A DNA stretch of 64,000 nt from Dyella flagellata (GCF_030160275.1 NZ_BSOA01000050.1:124001-188000); one strand, 5' to 3'. Shown: positions 18,462 through 28,481, counted from the stretch's first letter. Numbers and translations are program-made. Notes: a model not told the origin generated them from the letters alone.

Positions 18462-20111
18462 CTACAGCAACAACCACAACACCACCCCGCCGCCGGCGGC
18501 GACCGCACCGATACGGCAAGCAATGCAACCGCCCAGCCGAACCTTCTGCACTGCCCCCCATGGCCCCGCATAACCATCGGTGTCCAGCGTCTGTACGCGC
18601 ACGTACCAGGTACCCGAGCCAGGCTTCTTGATTTGCAGCGTCGGCTGGTCCAGCGTCTGGTCGATCCGCGGATGCGCGAAGTCGGGGTGGCGGTCGAGCT
18701 GGATGCGATAGCGCTGCCCCGGCGTGCCTGCCTGCCAGCCCAGGCTCACCTCGCTCTTGGAGGCCTTGGGTTTGCCCACTTCCGGTGCGGGCGGCTGGGG
18801 TACCAGGTCGAACGGCATCGGCTCGGTGAACGGACCGAGCTTGCCATGCCTGTCGCGGGTGGCGATGCGCCAGTAGTAGTGGCCATACGGCAACGCATTG
18901 GGAGCGCGCACGTTATCGCCGGTGAGCTGTGCTTCGCTGGCCAAGGGCTGCGCGAATTGTTCGTCGCTCGCAAGCTGCCATACGTAGGAGCTGGCTTCCA
19001 GGCTTTCCGTCCAGTGGAAGCTTGGGCGAGTGTCGCGCACCTTGCCGCCGGGCAGCGGCTCCATCACCAGCGGCGGTTGCGGATGGGCATTCATGTGCAG
19101 GCTGCACACGGCATCTTCGCCCTCCAGCTTTTGCCCATCGATGCCACGCACGCGCACGGCGTAGTCGCCGTCCGGCACATCGGGCAGGTTGAGCTGGGCG
19201 GCGCTGGTGACGTGATCGAGCAGCAAAGCTTCGAATTTGTTACTGGAAGCCAGTTGCACGCGATAGCGCGTGGCGCCATCAAGCGATGCCCAGGCCAATA
19301 CGAACGGCAGCTTGCTTATCGGCTGCGCCGGACAGTGCAGGGCCGGCGCGGGCAGCAGCAGTTGCGCCTGGGTCGGCCTGGCGCCATCGTTTACGGCCAC
19401 GCCATGTTCCTTGGGCACCAGCACGTGCGCGTGATCGCCGCCCACGTCCACTCGCCCGGTCAGCACTTCGGTGCGCGACTGGCTCTCTTCGGCGGTGACC
19501 CGAAAATGCGTGCCGCGCACGCTGGAAATCGTCCCCGGGGTTTCCACGCTGAAATGCGCACCCACACCGGTCATCGGCGTTACCGTGTTGGTAACGCGGC
19601 CGTGTTGCAGGCGCAGGCGCGTATCGACCATGCCGGTACGGCCGTAGGCGCTCATCTGGTCCAGGTCCAGCGCGCTGTTTTCTTCCATCAGCACGCGCGA
19701 GCCGTCGGCGAACTGCAAGCTGAGGCTGGCGTTGGCATCCGTACTCAGGTGTGCACCGTAGCCAAGCGTCATGCCGGGCGTAACGTTTTCCGCCTGCGAC
19801 TGACCGGCCAGCTGCACGTGCGCGCCACCCATCACCGCTACCACCGTCGCGCTCGCGGGCTGCACCCGCAGCCAGCTGATCGGAACGCGCAGCGTCATGC
19901 CCGGAGGAAGGTGATACGGGTCGGCCACCTTGTTGTACTCCTGCAGTTTCTGCCAGGGTACGTCGGGTTTCAGGTAGCGGCCGGAAAGATTCCAGATGTT
20001 GTCCTGCGGTCGGACCCGATAGGTCCAATCCGTGGCGAAGAGTATCGGCGGTACAAGCAAGAGCAGCGCTGCCAGCCATGGCAACCAGCTATTACGGGTG
20101 GGATGCATCAT
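18462..20111 (-). CDS. LysM- and FecR-domain periplasmic protein with Fn3-like repeats
   Basis: 549 residues. Signal peptide 1-27, then a LysM-type module (about 30-78, WTYRVRPQDNIWNLSGRYL), then a FecR-type beta domain (about 95-240, with TPGTISSVRGTHFRV). At least three fibronectin-III-like repeats follow (W-S-L-x-ATRYRVQLA, SSYVWQLASD, QRYRIQLDRH), and a hydrophobic segment closes the C-terminus. LysM binds glycan and FecR domains sense or transmit across the periplasm, so this may be a wall- or polysaccharide-linked partner of the CHASE2 protein encoded next. Start choice between the two adjacent Met codons is uncertain; the second fits the GGGGGA site better. Confidence 0.85.
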   Translation of the reverse strand: MMHPTRNSWLPWLAALLLLVPPILFATDWTYRVRPQDNIWNLSGRYLKPDVPWQKLQEYNKVADPYHLPPGMTLRVPISWLRVQPASATVVAVMGGAHVQLAGQSQAENVTPGMTLGYGAHLSTDANASLSLQFADGSRVLMEENSALDLDQMSAYGRTGMVDTRLRLQHGRVTNTVTPMTGVGAHFSVETPGTISSVRGTHFRVTAEESQSRTEVLTGRVDVGGDHAHVLVPKEHGVAVNDGARPTQAQLLLPAPALHCPAQPISKLPFVLAWASLDGATRYRVQLASSNKFEALLLDHVTSAAQLNLPDVPDGDYAVRVRGIDGQKLEGEDAVCSLHMNAHPQPPLVMEPLPGGKVRDTRPSFHWTESLEASSYVWQLASDEQFAQPLASEAQLTGDNVRAPNALPYGHYYWRIATRDRHGKLGPFTEPMPFDLVPQPPAPEVGKPKASKSEVSLGWQAGTPGQRYRIQLDRHPDFAHPRIDQTLDQPTLQIKKPGSGTWYVRVQTLDTDGYAGPWGAVQKVRLGGCIACRIGAVAAGGGVVLWLLL

Positions 20112-20244
20112 TCCCCCTTAAGATCCATCAAGACGCCCCCTTTCGCCATCGGCCGGCAGCAGCGGACAACCTTGGGTCCAGGGGTTGTCGATAGCGCCGA
20201 ATGGAAGGGGATTGTGCGGGATATGGCGACGTGACGCCAGATCG

Positions 20245-23097
20245 TCAGTCTATGCTTGGCGTTTTTGCAATATCGGACAGCAGCTTCTGCAGGTTTTCGC
20301 GATAGCCCGGCAATTGCCGTAACGCGCGATCCGCATCGGCATCGCCGAGCGCTGCCATCAGCTCGCGCCCTTCGGCCATGATGCTGCCATTCGTAAACAG
20401 CTGCAGCGCGCCCAGCATCCGGTGCAGCGTGCGTTGTGCCTGCGCACTGTCGCCTTGCGCAATGGCCTGGTCGAGCTTCTCCAGGTCCGGGCCGCTGGTC
20501 CTGAGCATGGCCCGTAGCATTTCCGCGCGCAGGTCCTGCATGCCCGGTTCGGCGAAGACATCTTCGAACAGCGAAACCCCATCACTGGAGGTATCGATGG
20601 CGCCGGGAGCCCAGGAACTCAGCTTTTCCTCCAGCGGGCGCAGTTGCACCGGCTTGCTCAGATAATCGTCCATGCCCGCTTCGCGGCAGCGTTCGATTTC
20701 GCCGTCGAGCGCGTTGGCGGTCATGGCAATGATGGGCAGGCGGGTGGAGCGTTGCGTGACTGATTCATGCTGCCGCCAAGCCGTCGCCAGCTCGTAACCG
20801 TTCATCAGCGGCATCTGGCAGTCGGTAAGCAGCATGGCGTAATTGCGCTGGAGCAAGGCCTCCAACGCGGCGCGGCCGTCGCCCACCGTATCGCAATGCC
20901 AGCCCAGCAGATCGAGCTGGCGGCGGATCAGCGACTGGCTGATCGGATGGTCTTCCGCGACCAGGATGCGGCCGGTGCCATGCTTTGTAGCTGGCGGCGC
21001 CGAAGTGACCGGCGAGGCGGCATCACGCGGAACGGGTGCCAGCGGCTTCAGGGCCTGCGCGCAGATGCGCGCAACGGCTTGCCATTTCAGCGGATTGGCG
21101 TTGAGCCATAGACGATCGTCGCGACCACCGCTGACGCCATTTGCACTGGCGTCGACCAGGATCGGTTGCGCGGCGATCAGCGCGGCGCTTTCCTGATCGC
21201 TGCCATCGATAAACAGCAGATTGGCCGCCACGCCACGCCGCATCGGCTGCGCGGGCGGTATCTGTTCCACCGTCAAGCCGAGCGAGCCGAGGTGAGCGGC
21301 CAAGGCATTGGCGGTCGCGACCGAGGCGAGCCGCACGATGGCATGCCGCCCGGGCAATTCCGGTGGGCGCTCCACCTTGCGTTGCGCCACCGGCAAGCGC
21401 AGCTCCAGCGTTACCTTGGTGCCTTCGCCGAGCCGGCTGCCGAGTTCGACGCTGCCGCCCATCAATTGCACCAGGTGCCGGCAGATCGCCAGGCCCAGCC
21501 CGGTGCCGCCGTAGCGACGTGTGGTCCAGGATTCGGCCTGCGAGAAGGGAGTGAACAGATTGGCCTGCTTGTCGGCGGCGATGCCGATGCCGGTATCGAT
21601 CACGCTGATGCGCAGGCGTTGCGCGTGGCCATCGTCGCCGATCACGTGCAAGCTCACGGCGACACTGCCGCTTTCGGTGAACTTCACCGCATTGTTCAGC
21701 AGATTCATGAGGACTTGCCGGATGCGCACGCTATCGCCCAGCAACTTGCCGGCCAGCGTACCGTCCGCACCCACATCCAGGACTAGGCCCTTCTTGTGGG
21801 CGGTGCCGGCCATTACACCGACGACGTTGTCGATCAAGGTGCGCAGGTCGAACGGTGCATCGTCCAGGTGCACGTTGCCGGCTTCCAGCTTGGAGAAATC
21901 CAGCACATCGTTGAGCACTTGCAGCAGCACGCCGGCGGAATCCTCCACGGCGTGCACCAGCTCGCTCTGCTCTTGATCCAGTTGTGTGCGGCCCAGCAAT
22001 TCGAGCATGCCGATCACGCCGTTCATCGGCGTGCGGATCTCATGGCTCATGGTGGCGAGGAAATCGGCCTTGGCCTTGGAAGCCCGCTCGGCCGCGTCAC
22101 GTGCGGCCAGCAACGTCTGGTTGTGGGCGTTGATGCTGGTGGTGTCGATGCAATAGCCGATCCATTCCACCCGGTGGTCGGGCAAACGGCGCGTGCCCAT
22201 CACCAGATGGATCCAGCGCAGGCCCTCGGCGCCATAGGCGCGAAAATCCAGCGTGACAGTGCCGCGGTGATGGGTCGCGCGCTGCAGCAGGCGGCGCAGG
22301 GCGGGGGCGTCTTCGGCGTGGATGCGGTCGTGGAACGGCCAGTCGCGCAGCACGTCGCCGGTTTCCAGCAAGTCGTCCGGCCGCAGGCCGAACAGCGCAT
22401 GCAGATTGCCGGCGATGAAGGCCAGCCGTTGCTGTCGGTCGTCGCCACGGCGCACGGCGAACACCACCACCGGAATGCGCTGGGTGATGTCGCGCAGGCT
22501 TTGTTCGGTGGCGCGCGCGCTCAGTTCGACCTGGCGGTACTCGGTAATATCCAGCAGCATGCCGATCGAGCCGTTCACACTGCCGTCCGGCGCCTGCGTG
22601 GGCGCTTCCAGGAACAAGCCGGTGCGTTGCCGTCCGTCGCTGCTCAAGTAATCCAGTTCGCAGCGCTGCACCTTGCGCTCGCGCACCGCATCGGAGCCAA
22701 GCTGGTGCAGGCGCTGCGCTGCCGGTGTGCCGTCGGTCAGCGGCAGCCAACGCTGTTGCGGCAGTTCGAGGCTGCCATGTCCGACCATCTGGGTGGGTTC
22801 GATCCCCAGCCGCCGCTCGCAGGCGCTGTTCAGCGCCAGATAGGTGCCGGAGGCATCCTTGATCAGCACCGGGAAGGGCACGGCATCAAATTGCGCCTGC
22901 ATCAGCGCACTTTGCCGCTGCAGCGCGTGCTCGGCTTCGGCCAGCTTCTCCCGTTGCAGGAACAGCATGCGCAACACCACCAAGGCGAGCAGGGCGGTAA
23001 GGCTAAGCATGAGGGCCAGCACCACCACCGCCATGGAAAGCGGGCTGGCATCGAACCAGCCGGAGGCCGCGTCGCTGAGGAGGATGGCTAGGGTCAC
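20245..23097 (-). CDS. hybrid sensor histidine kinase (PAS-PAS-HisKA-HATPase-REC-Hpt)
   Basis: 950 residues. One membrane helix (about 20-43), a PAS domain (about 62-180), a second PAS/PAC (about 190-320), and HisKA with the phospho-His in [11 protein letters not shown]. HATPase_c follows with the N box [14 protein letters not shown] and GGTGLGLAI, then a receiver with its Asp in LLTDCQMP, then a C-terminal Hpt whose motif HRMLGAL is a divergent HxLKG. It is a BarA/EvgS-like phosphorelay kinase in the inner membrane. It is transcribed away from a LuxR-type regulator 140 bases off, its probable partner. The start is GTG with a poor ribosome site; a Met at residue 23 is possible. Confidence 0.93.
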   Translation of the reverse strand: MTLAILLSDAASGWFDASPLSMAVVVLALMLSLTALLALVVLRMLFLQREKLAEAEHALQRQSALMQAQFDAVPFPVLIKDASGTYLALNSACERRLGIEPTQMVGHGSLELPQQRWLPLTDGTPAAQRLHQLGSDAVRERKVQRCELDYLSSDGRQRTGLFLEAPTQAPDGSVNGSIGMLLDITEYRQVELSARATEQSLRDITQRIPVVVFAVRRGDDRQQRLAFIAGNLHALFGLRPDDLLETGDVLRDWPFHDRIHAEDAPALRRLLQRATHHRGTVTLDFRAYGAEGLRWIHLVMGTRRLPDHRVEWIGYCIDTTSINAHNQTLLAARDAAERASKAKADFLATMSHEIRTPMNGVIGMLELLGRTQLDQEQSELVHAVEDSAGVLLQVLNDVLDFSKLEAGNVHLDDAPFDLRTLIDNVVGVMAGTAHKKGLVLDVGADGTLAGKLLGDSVRIRQVLMNLLNNAVKFTESGSVAVSLHVIGDDGHAQRLRISVIDTGIGIAADKQANLFTPFSQAESWTTRRYGGTGLGLAICRHLVQLMGGSVELGSRLGEGTKVTLELRLPVAQRKVERPPELPGRHAIVRLASVATANALAAHLGSLGLTVEQIPPAQPMRRGVAANLLFIDGSDQESAALIAAQPILVDASANGVSGGRDDRLWLNANPLKWQAVARICAQALKPLAPVPRDAASPVTSAPPATKHGTGRILVAEDHPISQSLIRRQLDLLGWHCDTVGDGRAALEALLQRNYAMLLTDCQMPLMNGYELATAWRQHESVTQRSTRLPIIAMTANALDGEIERCREAGMDDYLSKPVQLRPLEEKLSSWAPGAIDTSSDGVSLFEDVFAEPGMQDLRAEMLRAMLRTSGPDLEKLDQAIAQGDSAQAQRTLHRMLGALQLFTNGSIMAEGRELMAALGDADADRALRQLPGYRENLQKLLSDIAKTPSID

Positions 23098-23237
23098 GGC
23101 GGTAGGCTGAAAAAGGGCTTGCCCGCATGATGCCCAAGTTTCGCCGATGGCGGGAGACTGTCGCGTACTTTCGGTAGAATCCTACATAACGAGCGGCTGG
23201 ACCTGCCGCCAATGGGGGACCGCAAACGTCACCGGCT

Positions 23238-23903
23238 ATGCCTACGAATGGCGAGACAACCCGAATCGTCATTGCCGACGACCATCCCGTCGTGATGCTT
23301 GGCATCCGCGCGCTACTGAAGGAGCGCAGCGGCATGCAGGTGATAGGTGAGGCGAGCAACGGCCGCGAGCTGCTGGCCGTGCTCGCGAGCGAGCCTTGCG
23401 ACCTGCTGATCACCGACTTTTCGATGCCCTACGAGGACGGTTCCGGCGACGGCCTGCCCCTGCTCCGGCGCGTGCGCCGCGATCATCCTCGGTTGCCGAT
23501 CATCGTGCTGACCATGGTGCACAACGCGGCCCTTACCCGCGGCATGCTGGCGGCGGAGGTGAACGGCCTGGTCGCCAAGGTGGCGATGACCAAGGAACTG
23601 CAGCTGGCGATCGGTGCGGTGATGAATGGGCGCACTTATATCTGCGAGGCCATGCGCGAGCACGTGGTCGACTGGTCGGCGCAGGAAGGGCCGGAGCGCG
23701 CTGCTGAAGCGGTCGTGCTATCCCAGCGCGAGGCGGAAGTGGTGCGCCTGTACGCCCAGGGTTTGTCGGTGACGCAGATTGCCGAGCAGCTGCACCGCAG
23801 CGTGAAGACGGTCAGCCAGCAGAAGAACGACGCAATGCGCAAGCTGGGGATTACCAGCAATACGCAGTTGTTCGAGTACGCGCGAACGTACGGACTGCTG
23901 TGA
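23238..23903 (+). CDS. LuxR/NarL-type response regulator
   Basis: 221 residues. Receiver domain 9-130, with the acidic pair ADD, the phosphoacceptor Asp in LLITDFSMP, the Thr in VLTMV and the Lys in AKVAMTK. The LuxR helix-turn-helix is at about 155-215 (LSQREAEVVRLYAQGLSVTQIAEQL, then SVKTVSQQK, an RcsB-like recognition segment). It lies divergently beside the hybrid kinase and probably receives phosphate from that Hpt domain. Target genes are unknown. Confidence 0.92.
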   Translation: MPTNGETTRIVIADDHPVVMLGIRALLKERSGMQVIGEASNGRELLAVLASEPCDLLITDFSMPYEDGSGDGLPLLRRVRRDHPRLPIIVLTMVHNAALTRGMLAAEVNGLVAKVAMTKELQLAIGAVMNGRTYICEAMREHVVDWSAQEGPERAAEAVVLSQREAEVVRLYAQGLSVTQIAEQLHRSVKTVSQQKNDAMRKLGITSNTQLFEYARTYGLL

Positions 23904-23904
23904 C

Positions 23905-23974
23905 CGTAGGCTGGGATGACAATCCCAGCTTCTTACACAGCTCCGTGAATGCTGGCATTGTCATCCCAGCCTAC
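23905..23974. repeat. TGGGAT double-hairpin intergenic repeat, copy d
   Basis: Complete two-half copy (GTAGGCTGGGAT...CATCCCAGCCTAC) just past the response-regulator stop. One base in the second half breaks the symmetry. The rest of the gap to 24217 holds no gene, only the presumed diguanylate cyclase promoter. Confidence 0.85.
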
Positions 23975-24217
23975 CTGGCTCGATCCAGGGCCATGCTGGG
24001 CGCATTTTAGGAATTGTCCGATATATCCCCCCACCCCTCGCGACGCATGCTTACCGCCACTAGGCAACGCCATGCTCATGGCGTTCGAAATTTCCCGCGC
24101 GCCCACGGATGGACGTGTGTCGGCGAGCTTACGCCGGCGGCAGGCATGCATTACCCCCTGTGAGTTATGTCTGCCGGGATCTCCTGTTCCACAAGGAAAG
24201 GGTGCGAGGTGTCGGCA

Positions 24218-25534
24218 ATGTTCATGGACATGCAAGGCTCGGCGCTCGAGCGGCTCAACACGGTGATCCACTCGCATCCCCAATGGCAGTGGGAAATCGA
24301 TCAGCGCCACCGCTTCACCCAAGTGGCCGACGGCCTGCTCCAACTGATGGGCCGCGAGCGTGAAGCCGTATTGGGCGAGCCGGTGAATACTTTCATGACG
24401 CCGGCCGAAGCGACCCGTGCCGCGCGCTTCTTCGCTTCCCGGCCCAAGGCCTTTTCCTGTGCCATCAGCCGCCATCGGCATGCCAAGGGCCACATGGTGG
24501 CGCTCGAATCCGATGCGGTGGCACTGGCGGACGAAGACGGCGAATTCTCCGGTTACCGAGGTATCGCGCATGGCGTGATGGATCTGGCGCATAGCGAAAA
24601 CGTGTATCGGATGATGGCTATCTACAACACGGCCCCCAGCGCGCTGTGCCTGATCGGCCGTGATGGCCGCTATCTGGCGGCCAATGCTGCTTACGCCACC
24701 ATGCTCGGGGTACCCCAGGATGCCCTGGTCGGTCGCAAGGTAGCGGAATGGATGCCCCATGCCGGCGAAGGCTTTCGCCGCAGCCTCAAGCTACTGGATG
24801 CGGGGCAGGAGGTGCCTGCGCAGGAAATCGAGCACCAGGATCGGTTCTACCAGCTGCTCGCCAACCCCGTACACAACCTGATGGGGCAAGTGATCGGCAT
24901 CACCGCCGCGCTTACCGACATCACCGAACGCAGGCAGGCCGAGCAGAAACTCGCCGATATCAACCGCCAGCTCGAGTACTACGCCAACAACGACCACCTT
25001 ACCGGTTTGCCCAATCGCCGCCACGTGGACGAAGTGCTGGCCGATGAAGTGCACCGCGCGATGCGCAGTGAACATCCGCTGTCGGTGCTGATGATCGACG
25101 TGGATTACTTCAAGAAGTACAACGATCACTATGGCCACCTGCGCGGCGACGACTGCCTGCGCATGGTCGCCGCGCAATTGCGCCAATCCCTATCACGCTA
25201 CTGCGACGTGGTCGGTCGTTATGGCGGCGAGGAATTCATTGCCATCCTGCCGGGCACCGATGCGATCGGCGCGTTGAAAGTATCCGGCGCGATCCTGCAT
25301 GCGATCAGCGCGCTAGACATGCCGCACGCGCAAAGCCGTTATGGCAAGCTCACGCTCAGCATCGGCGCGGCCAGCCTGGATAGCGTGCCGCATGTGCAAG
25401 GCGTGGAGGAAATCCGCGACAGGTTGCTGCAGACCGCCGACCGGGCGCTCTACACGGCCAAGCTGTCCGGCCGTAATACCGTCTATGGCATGTCGACCGG
25501 TGAGTTGGGCGGGTTCTGGAGCGATCAGGGCTGA
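24218..25534 (+). CDS. PAS-GGDEF diguanylate cyclase
   Basis: 438 residues from this Met. Two PAS-like domains (about 10-120 and 130-245, the second ending in the PAC segment ITAALTDITERRQAE), a short coiled linker, and a GGDEF domain (about 270-430). The active-site loop is GGEEF, the Mg-binding Asp is in IDVDYFKKYND, and an inhibitory-site RYCD lies five residues before GGEEF. It should therefore make cyclic di-GMP from GTP with product inhibition. No membrane segment is seen, so it is likely cytosolic. GAGGTG 8 bases before the Met supports the start over the upstream frame to 24167. It follows the two-component genes on the same strand, which suggests a shared signalling theme. Confidence 0.92.
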   Translation: MFMDMQGSALERLNTVIHSHPQWQWEIDQRHRFTQVADGLLQLMGREREAVLGEPVNTFMTPAEATRAARFFASRPKAFSCAISRHRHAKGHMVALESDAVALADEDGEFSGYRGIAHGVMDLAHSENVYRMMAIYNTAPSALCLIGRDGRYLAANAAYATMLGVPQDALVGRKVAEWMPHAGEGFRRSLKLLDAGQEVPAQEIEHQDRFYQLLANPVHNLMGQVIGITAALTDITERRQAEQKLADINRQLEYYANNDHLTGLPNRRHVDEVLADEVHRAMRSEHPLSVLMIDVDYFKKYNDHYGHLRGDDCLRMVAAQLRQSLSRYCDVVGRYGGEEFIAILPGTDAIGALKVSGAILHAISALDMPHAQSRYGKLTLSIGAASLDSVPHVQGVEEIRDRLLQTADRALYTAKLSGRNTVYGMSTGELGGFWSDQG

Positions 25535-25557
25535 GCATCCCTAGGGATGCCCTGATC
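25523..25557. terminator. hairpin overlapping the diguanylate cyclase stop
   Basis: GATCAGGG/CCCTGATC outer arms and GCATCCC/GGGATGC inner arms, with the stop codon inside. There is no long U-run, so the terminator role is probable rather than clear. Confidence 0.5.
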
Positions 25558-25559
25558 TA

Positions 25560-25791
25560 TTCCACGTGCCCAGCCTGCGGGCCTTCTGGACGTCACCCCG
25601 TCCGCAGTGGGTTCGTCCACAAAGCGGCCGTTTGGCGCGTATTACATGCGCACCAGGGAAGCAGTGAGAAATTCGAAACGCGCATGGCCTGCGACGATGC
25701 TTGAGGTATCCGACGTCCGCGAATTGGCAGCCAGCGGGGGCGATACGAAGCCGAGCAGCGCAATGAAGATCAGATTACGCAACACTTTCAC
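25560..25791 (-). pseudogene. N-terminal remnant of a secreted GH31-type glycosidase
   Basis: On the minus strand a GTG at 25791, preceded by AAGAGA, opens a signal peptide (VKVLRNLIFIALLGFVSPPLA). A conserved-looking start follows (HARFEFLTASLVRM), and then a TAA stop at 25644-25642. In the same frame past the stop, YAPNGRFVDEPTA continues the pattern typical of the N-terminus of GH31 alpha-glucosidase/xylosidase proteins (L-V-R-M-E-Y...F-V-D-x-P-T). The stop sits where a Glu codon is expected (GAA to TAA). Sequence likeness fades by about 25590, and the remainder of a 700+ residue enzyme is absent. The family call rests on pattern memory. Confidence 0.55.
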
Positions 25792-25911
25792 GCGAGGTCT
25801 CTTGCCGGGTTAGGGAAAGACCCTGCACTTATACGCGCCGAAACGGGTCAAGCACAGCCTGCAGGAGGTAGAGGCCACTCGCCTCCACCTCCGTCCCGTC
25901 CCGCCGTCGTG

Positions 25912-27639
25912 TTACGGCGAATTTACCAAGGTGGTGATCAACCCCGCCTTGGGGCTACCCCAGCCCGTCACCAGGTCGTAGCCGACCACGGAGGAAAAGC
26001 TGCCGGACTTGCCGCTGGTGATATCGTGGAAATCCGTGGCATAGGTGGTCGTCAACTTGCCGCCGGCTTCGTTTTCCGGATAGACCGCGGCATTGAAGTT
26101 GCCGATGCGTTTCTTGCTGTCTGCCACGCGTTGCTGATTGATCAGCGCTACGAAGCCTGCCCACATTGGCGCGGCAAAGCTGGTGCCGCCGTAGGAATTG
26201 GCGGTGCAGGTAGTCTGGTCGGCGCAGACGTAGAAGGTGAAGTTGGCATTGGCCGATACGTCCGGTCCGTTGCGGTAGATCTTCGAGCCTTTGTTGTTGG
26301 TGTTGATCACGCCGGTGATCTTCTGCCAGGAGGGAATGGCGATTTTGTCCGGTGAAATGCCGCCGCCGCTGTCGACCCACGCCGTTTCCGATTTCCACGG
26401 GCCGGCGGCCCGGGTGGTGACCAGATCGGTGCCGCCGACGGAGATGACATAGGCATCGTCAGCCGGCCACGCCTCGTTGCTCGCCGACCAGGTCGAGGCG
26501 TCGCCGGATGCTGCGAAGAAGGTTTGACCTTGCGCGATCATCTTTTCGAAATACGGATCGAGCGTGGTCGGGTCTGCCGGTGTCCAGCCCCACGAGCAGC
26601 CGATAGTGGTTGGCAGCGGGCTGTGCGTGGTCATCTTGCTGATCATGGCGGTATCGGTGGAGCCTACGTACATCGTCAAGCTAGCCAAGCCCGGCGCCAT
26701 GCCAAGTGCCTGGGTCATGTCGAGCGTCTGCTCGGTGTCATCGCAGCTTTGCGAGGCGAGGCAGGCGGTGCTGGTGCCATCGGTCGACAACAATGTAATG
26801 GGCACCGTGCGAGTTTGGTGCGCGTTCTTGTAATACGTGGCCAAGTCGTTGAGGTCGGTGCCGTAGAACTCCAGCAGACCGAGGTTCTGGCCTTTGCCGG
26901 TAAGCGCCGTGCCGCCGTAATACGCCGCACGCATGTCGCTACCCAGGAACGAAGCCGAAGGGCCTGAGCCGGTGGTGGCGTGCGAGACGACGGCTTCCGG
27001 GCTGATGCCATGCGCTGCCGCGTAATCGCTCTTCTTCACATACAGCGGCTTGGGAATCGAATAATTGTCTAGGCCTGAAACATGCCACAGTGGAATCGCC
27101 AGCGAGGTGGTCGGTTCGCGATCCGGGCTGTAGAACATGCGATTCTCGGTCGGATGCTTGTAGCTGCGCATCTTCAGGTTGAACGCCGCTTCCACCGCGG
27201 AGACCGGACCGCTCACCTGGATATCCATGCCGTCGCGGCTGCCGCCGGTCACGCTAAATCCATAGTGCTGTAGATACTGCACCACCGTGTCATAGTCGTT
27301 CCGCGTCGGGCCGAAGCGCGCCGTGAATTCCTTGGGCGTGATGTAGTGCTGGTAGTTCAGACTGTTCGGGTTGGTGACATCCGCCACGAACGCGTCCAGG
27401 CCGGCCTTGTCGCGCAACGGCAGCACAATGTCGAGGTTCATCATTTTGCTGGCGGGAAGGCTGCTCACTTGCTGCGCAAGATTGCTATGCACCACCTCGC
27501 GCACGTGGTGGGTGTAAACCTCCCCGGCAGACGCTGCTGTGCTTGCTCCAAAGGCCAACGCAATGGCGACCGAAAGGCCGCAAGTCTTGCGCGCCAGTCC
27601 CTTTGAAAGACGCGTTTGCGTCGAGTCTGTTCTGGTCAT
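25912..27639 (-). CDS. secreted S53 (kumamolisin-like) peptidase
   Basis: 575 residues. Signal peptide to ASAG (about 39), then the pro-kumamolisin domain (about 48-195), then the S53 catalytic domain to the end. Triad residues are E303 and D307 (DDTEQTLD) and S487 (GGTSFAAP), with D380 in AASGDAS. There is no PKD or P domain, unlike the paralogue at 7238-9724, from which it is clearly diverged. It is expected to be an acid-active exopeptidase or endopeptidase outside the cell. A GGGAG site 9 bases before the ATG supports the start. A perfect 7-bp-arm palindrome (CTGCCAC-GTC-GTGGCAG, 27664-27680) lies just upstream and may be an operator. Confidence 0.92.
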   Translation of the reverse strand: MTRTDSTQTRLSKGLARKTCGLSVAIALAFGASTAASAGEVYTHHVREVVHSNLAQQVSSLPASKMMNLDIVLPLRDKAGLDAFVADVTNPNSLNYQHYITPKEFTARFGPTRNDYDTVVQYLQHYGFSVTGGSRDGMDIQVSGPVSAVEAAFNLKMRSYKHPTENRMFYSPDREPTTSLAIPLWHVSGLDNYSIPKPLYVKKSDYAAAHGISPEAVVSHATTGSGPSASFLGSDMRAAYYGGTALTGKGQNLGLLEFYGTDLNDLATYYKNAHQTRTVPITLLSTDGTSTACLASQSCDDTEQTLDMTQALGMAPGLASLTMYVGSTDTAMISKMTTHSPLPTTIGCSWGWTPADPTTLDPYFEKMIAQGQTFFAASGDASTWSASNEAWPADDAYVISVGGTDLVTTRAAGPWKSETAWVDSGGGISPDKIAIPSWQKITGVINTNNKGSKIYRNGPDVSANANFTFYVCADQTTCTANSYGGTSFAAPMWAGFVALINQQRVADSKKRIGNFNAAVYPENEAGGKLTTTYATDFHDITSGKSGSFSSVVGYDLVTGWGSPKAGLITTLVNSP

Positions 27640-27663
27640 CGCAATTCACTCCCATAAGGAAAT

Positions 27664-27680
27664 CTGCCACGTCGTGGCAG
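27664..27680. promoter_or_regulatory. palindrome upstream of the second S53 gene
   Basis: CTGCCAC-GTC-GTGGCAG, perfect arms of 7 bases, ending 25 bases before the peptidase start codon. It could be an operator or a leader hairpin. The binding protein is unknown. Confidence 0.4.
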
Positions 27681-27861
27681 TGACGGTGATCGAATCGAGG
27701 AACAGCAACGATGCCCCTCTCCCCAAAAAGCGCCGAATGGCTTTAGCAGCGTAGGTCCGCCGTCGTCGTTTTCGAGTGAAACATTCAGGGGTGCTGCGAG
27801 GGGCGCCACATGATCAGCGTTCAATAATGAACGACTATGACACCCTTGTCCTAGGCAGCGC

Positions 27862-28467
27862 TCAGGGCCTTTCAAAGCGCTTGCGGGCGCGTTCAATTTT
27901 TGGCCTTATCACGCAATCGGCCACGTGATCGTTGACCAAGCCCATCGCTTGCATGAAGGCGTAAACAGTCGTGGGGCCGACGAACTTCCAGCCCAGTTTT
28001 TTCAGCGCCTTCGACAAGGCGATCGATTCGGCAGAAGTGGATGCCGTCTGCGGAGCACTCTGCTGCCGGGTATCGGGTGCATAGCGCCAGACGAAGGTGG
28101 CCAGCGAACCCTCCCGCTCCACCAGCTCCACGGCACGCTTGGCATTGTTGATCACAGCCTCGATCTTGCCACGGTGGCGGATGATGCTTGCATCTTTCAG
28201 CAAGCGCTCGACGTCGCGTTGCGTAAAGCGCGCGATCCGATGGAAATCGAAGTGATGAAAAGCGGTGCGGAAATTTTCCCGCTTGGCCAGGATGGTCCGC
28301 CAGCTCAATCCGGATTGAAAACCTTCCAGGCTCAGCTTTTCGAACAAGCGAAAGTCGTCGCTTACCGGATAGCCCCACTCCGTGTCGTGATAGTGGAGAA
28401 ATTCCGGCGCGGCGGCGCTCCAGCGGCAGCGCAGCTTGCCATCGGGTTCTGCAGTCGTGGCACTCAT
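27862..28467 (-). CDS. tag: DNA-3-methyladenine glycosylase I
   Basis: 201 residues. The Tag family features are clear: the N-terminal RCRWSAAAPEFLHYHDTEWG, FEKLSLEGFQSGLSW, then WKFVGPTTVYAFMQAMGLVNDH and a C-terminal C (VADC). These supply the Cys/His zinc site known in E. coli Tag. It excises 3-methyladenine from alkylated DNA in the cytoplasm. It is the last gene of a tetR-yciI-tag unit (14-bp gap to yciI). AAAGG precedes the ATG. Control by the upstream TetR regulator would be unusual for tag and is inferred from gene order. Confidence 0.95.
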   Translation of the reverse strand: MSATTAEPDGKLRCRWSAAAPEFLHYHDTEWGYPVSDDFRLFEKLSLEGFQSGLSWRTILAKRENFRTAFHHFDFHRIARFTQRDVERLLKDASIIRHRGKIEAVINNAKRAVELVEREGSLATFVWRYAPDTRQQSAPQTASTSAESIALSKALKKLGWKFVGPTTVYAFMQAMGLVNDHVADCVIRPKIERARKRFERP

Positions 28468-28481
28468 TGGTGGCCTTTCGA

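Noticed and set aside
18300-20234. 644-residue plus-strand frame over the LysM-FecR gene
   Set aside because: His/Arg/Gly-rich composition with no motifs; it is the antisense of a well-supported gene.
21796-23091. 431-residue plus-strand frame over the hybrid kinase
   Set aside because: Antisense shadow of PAS and HisKA coding sequence, dominated by His, Gln and Ala.
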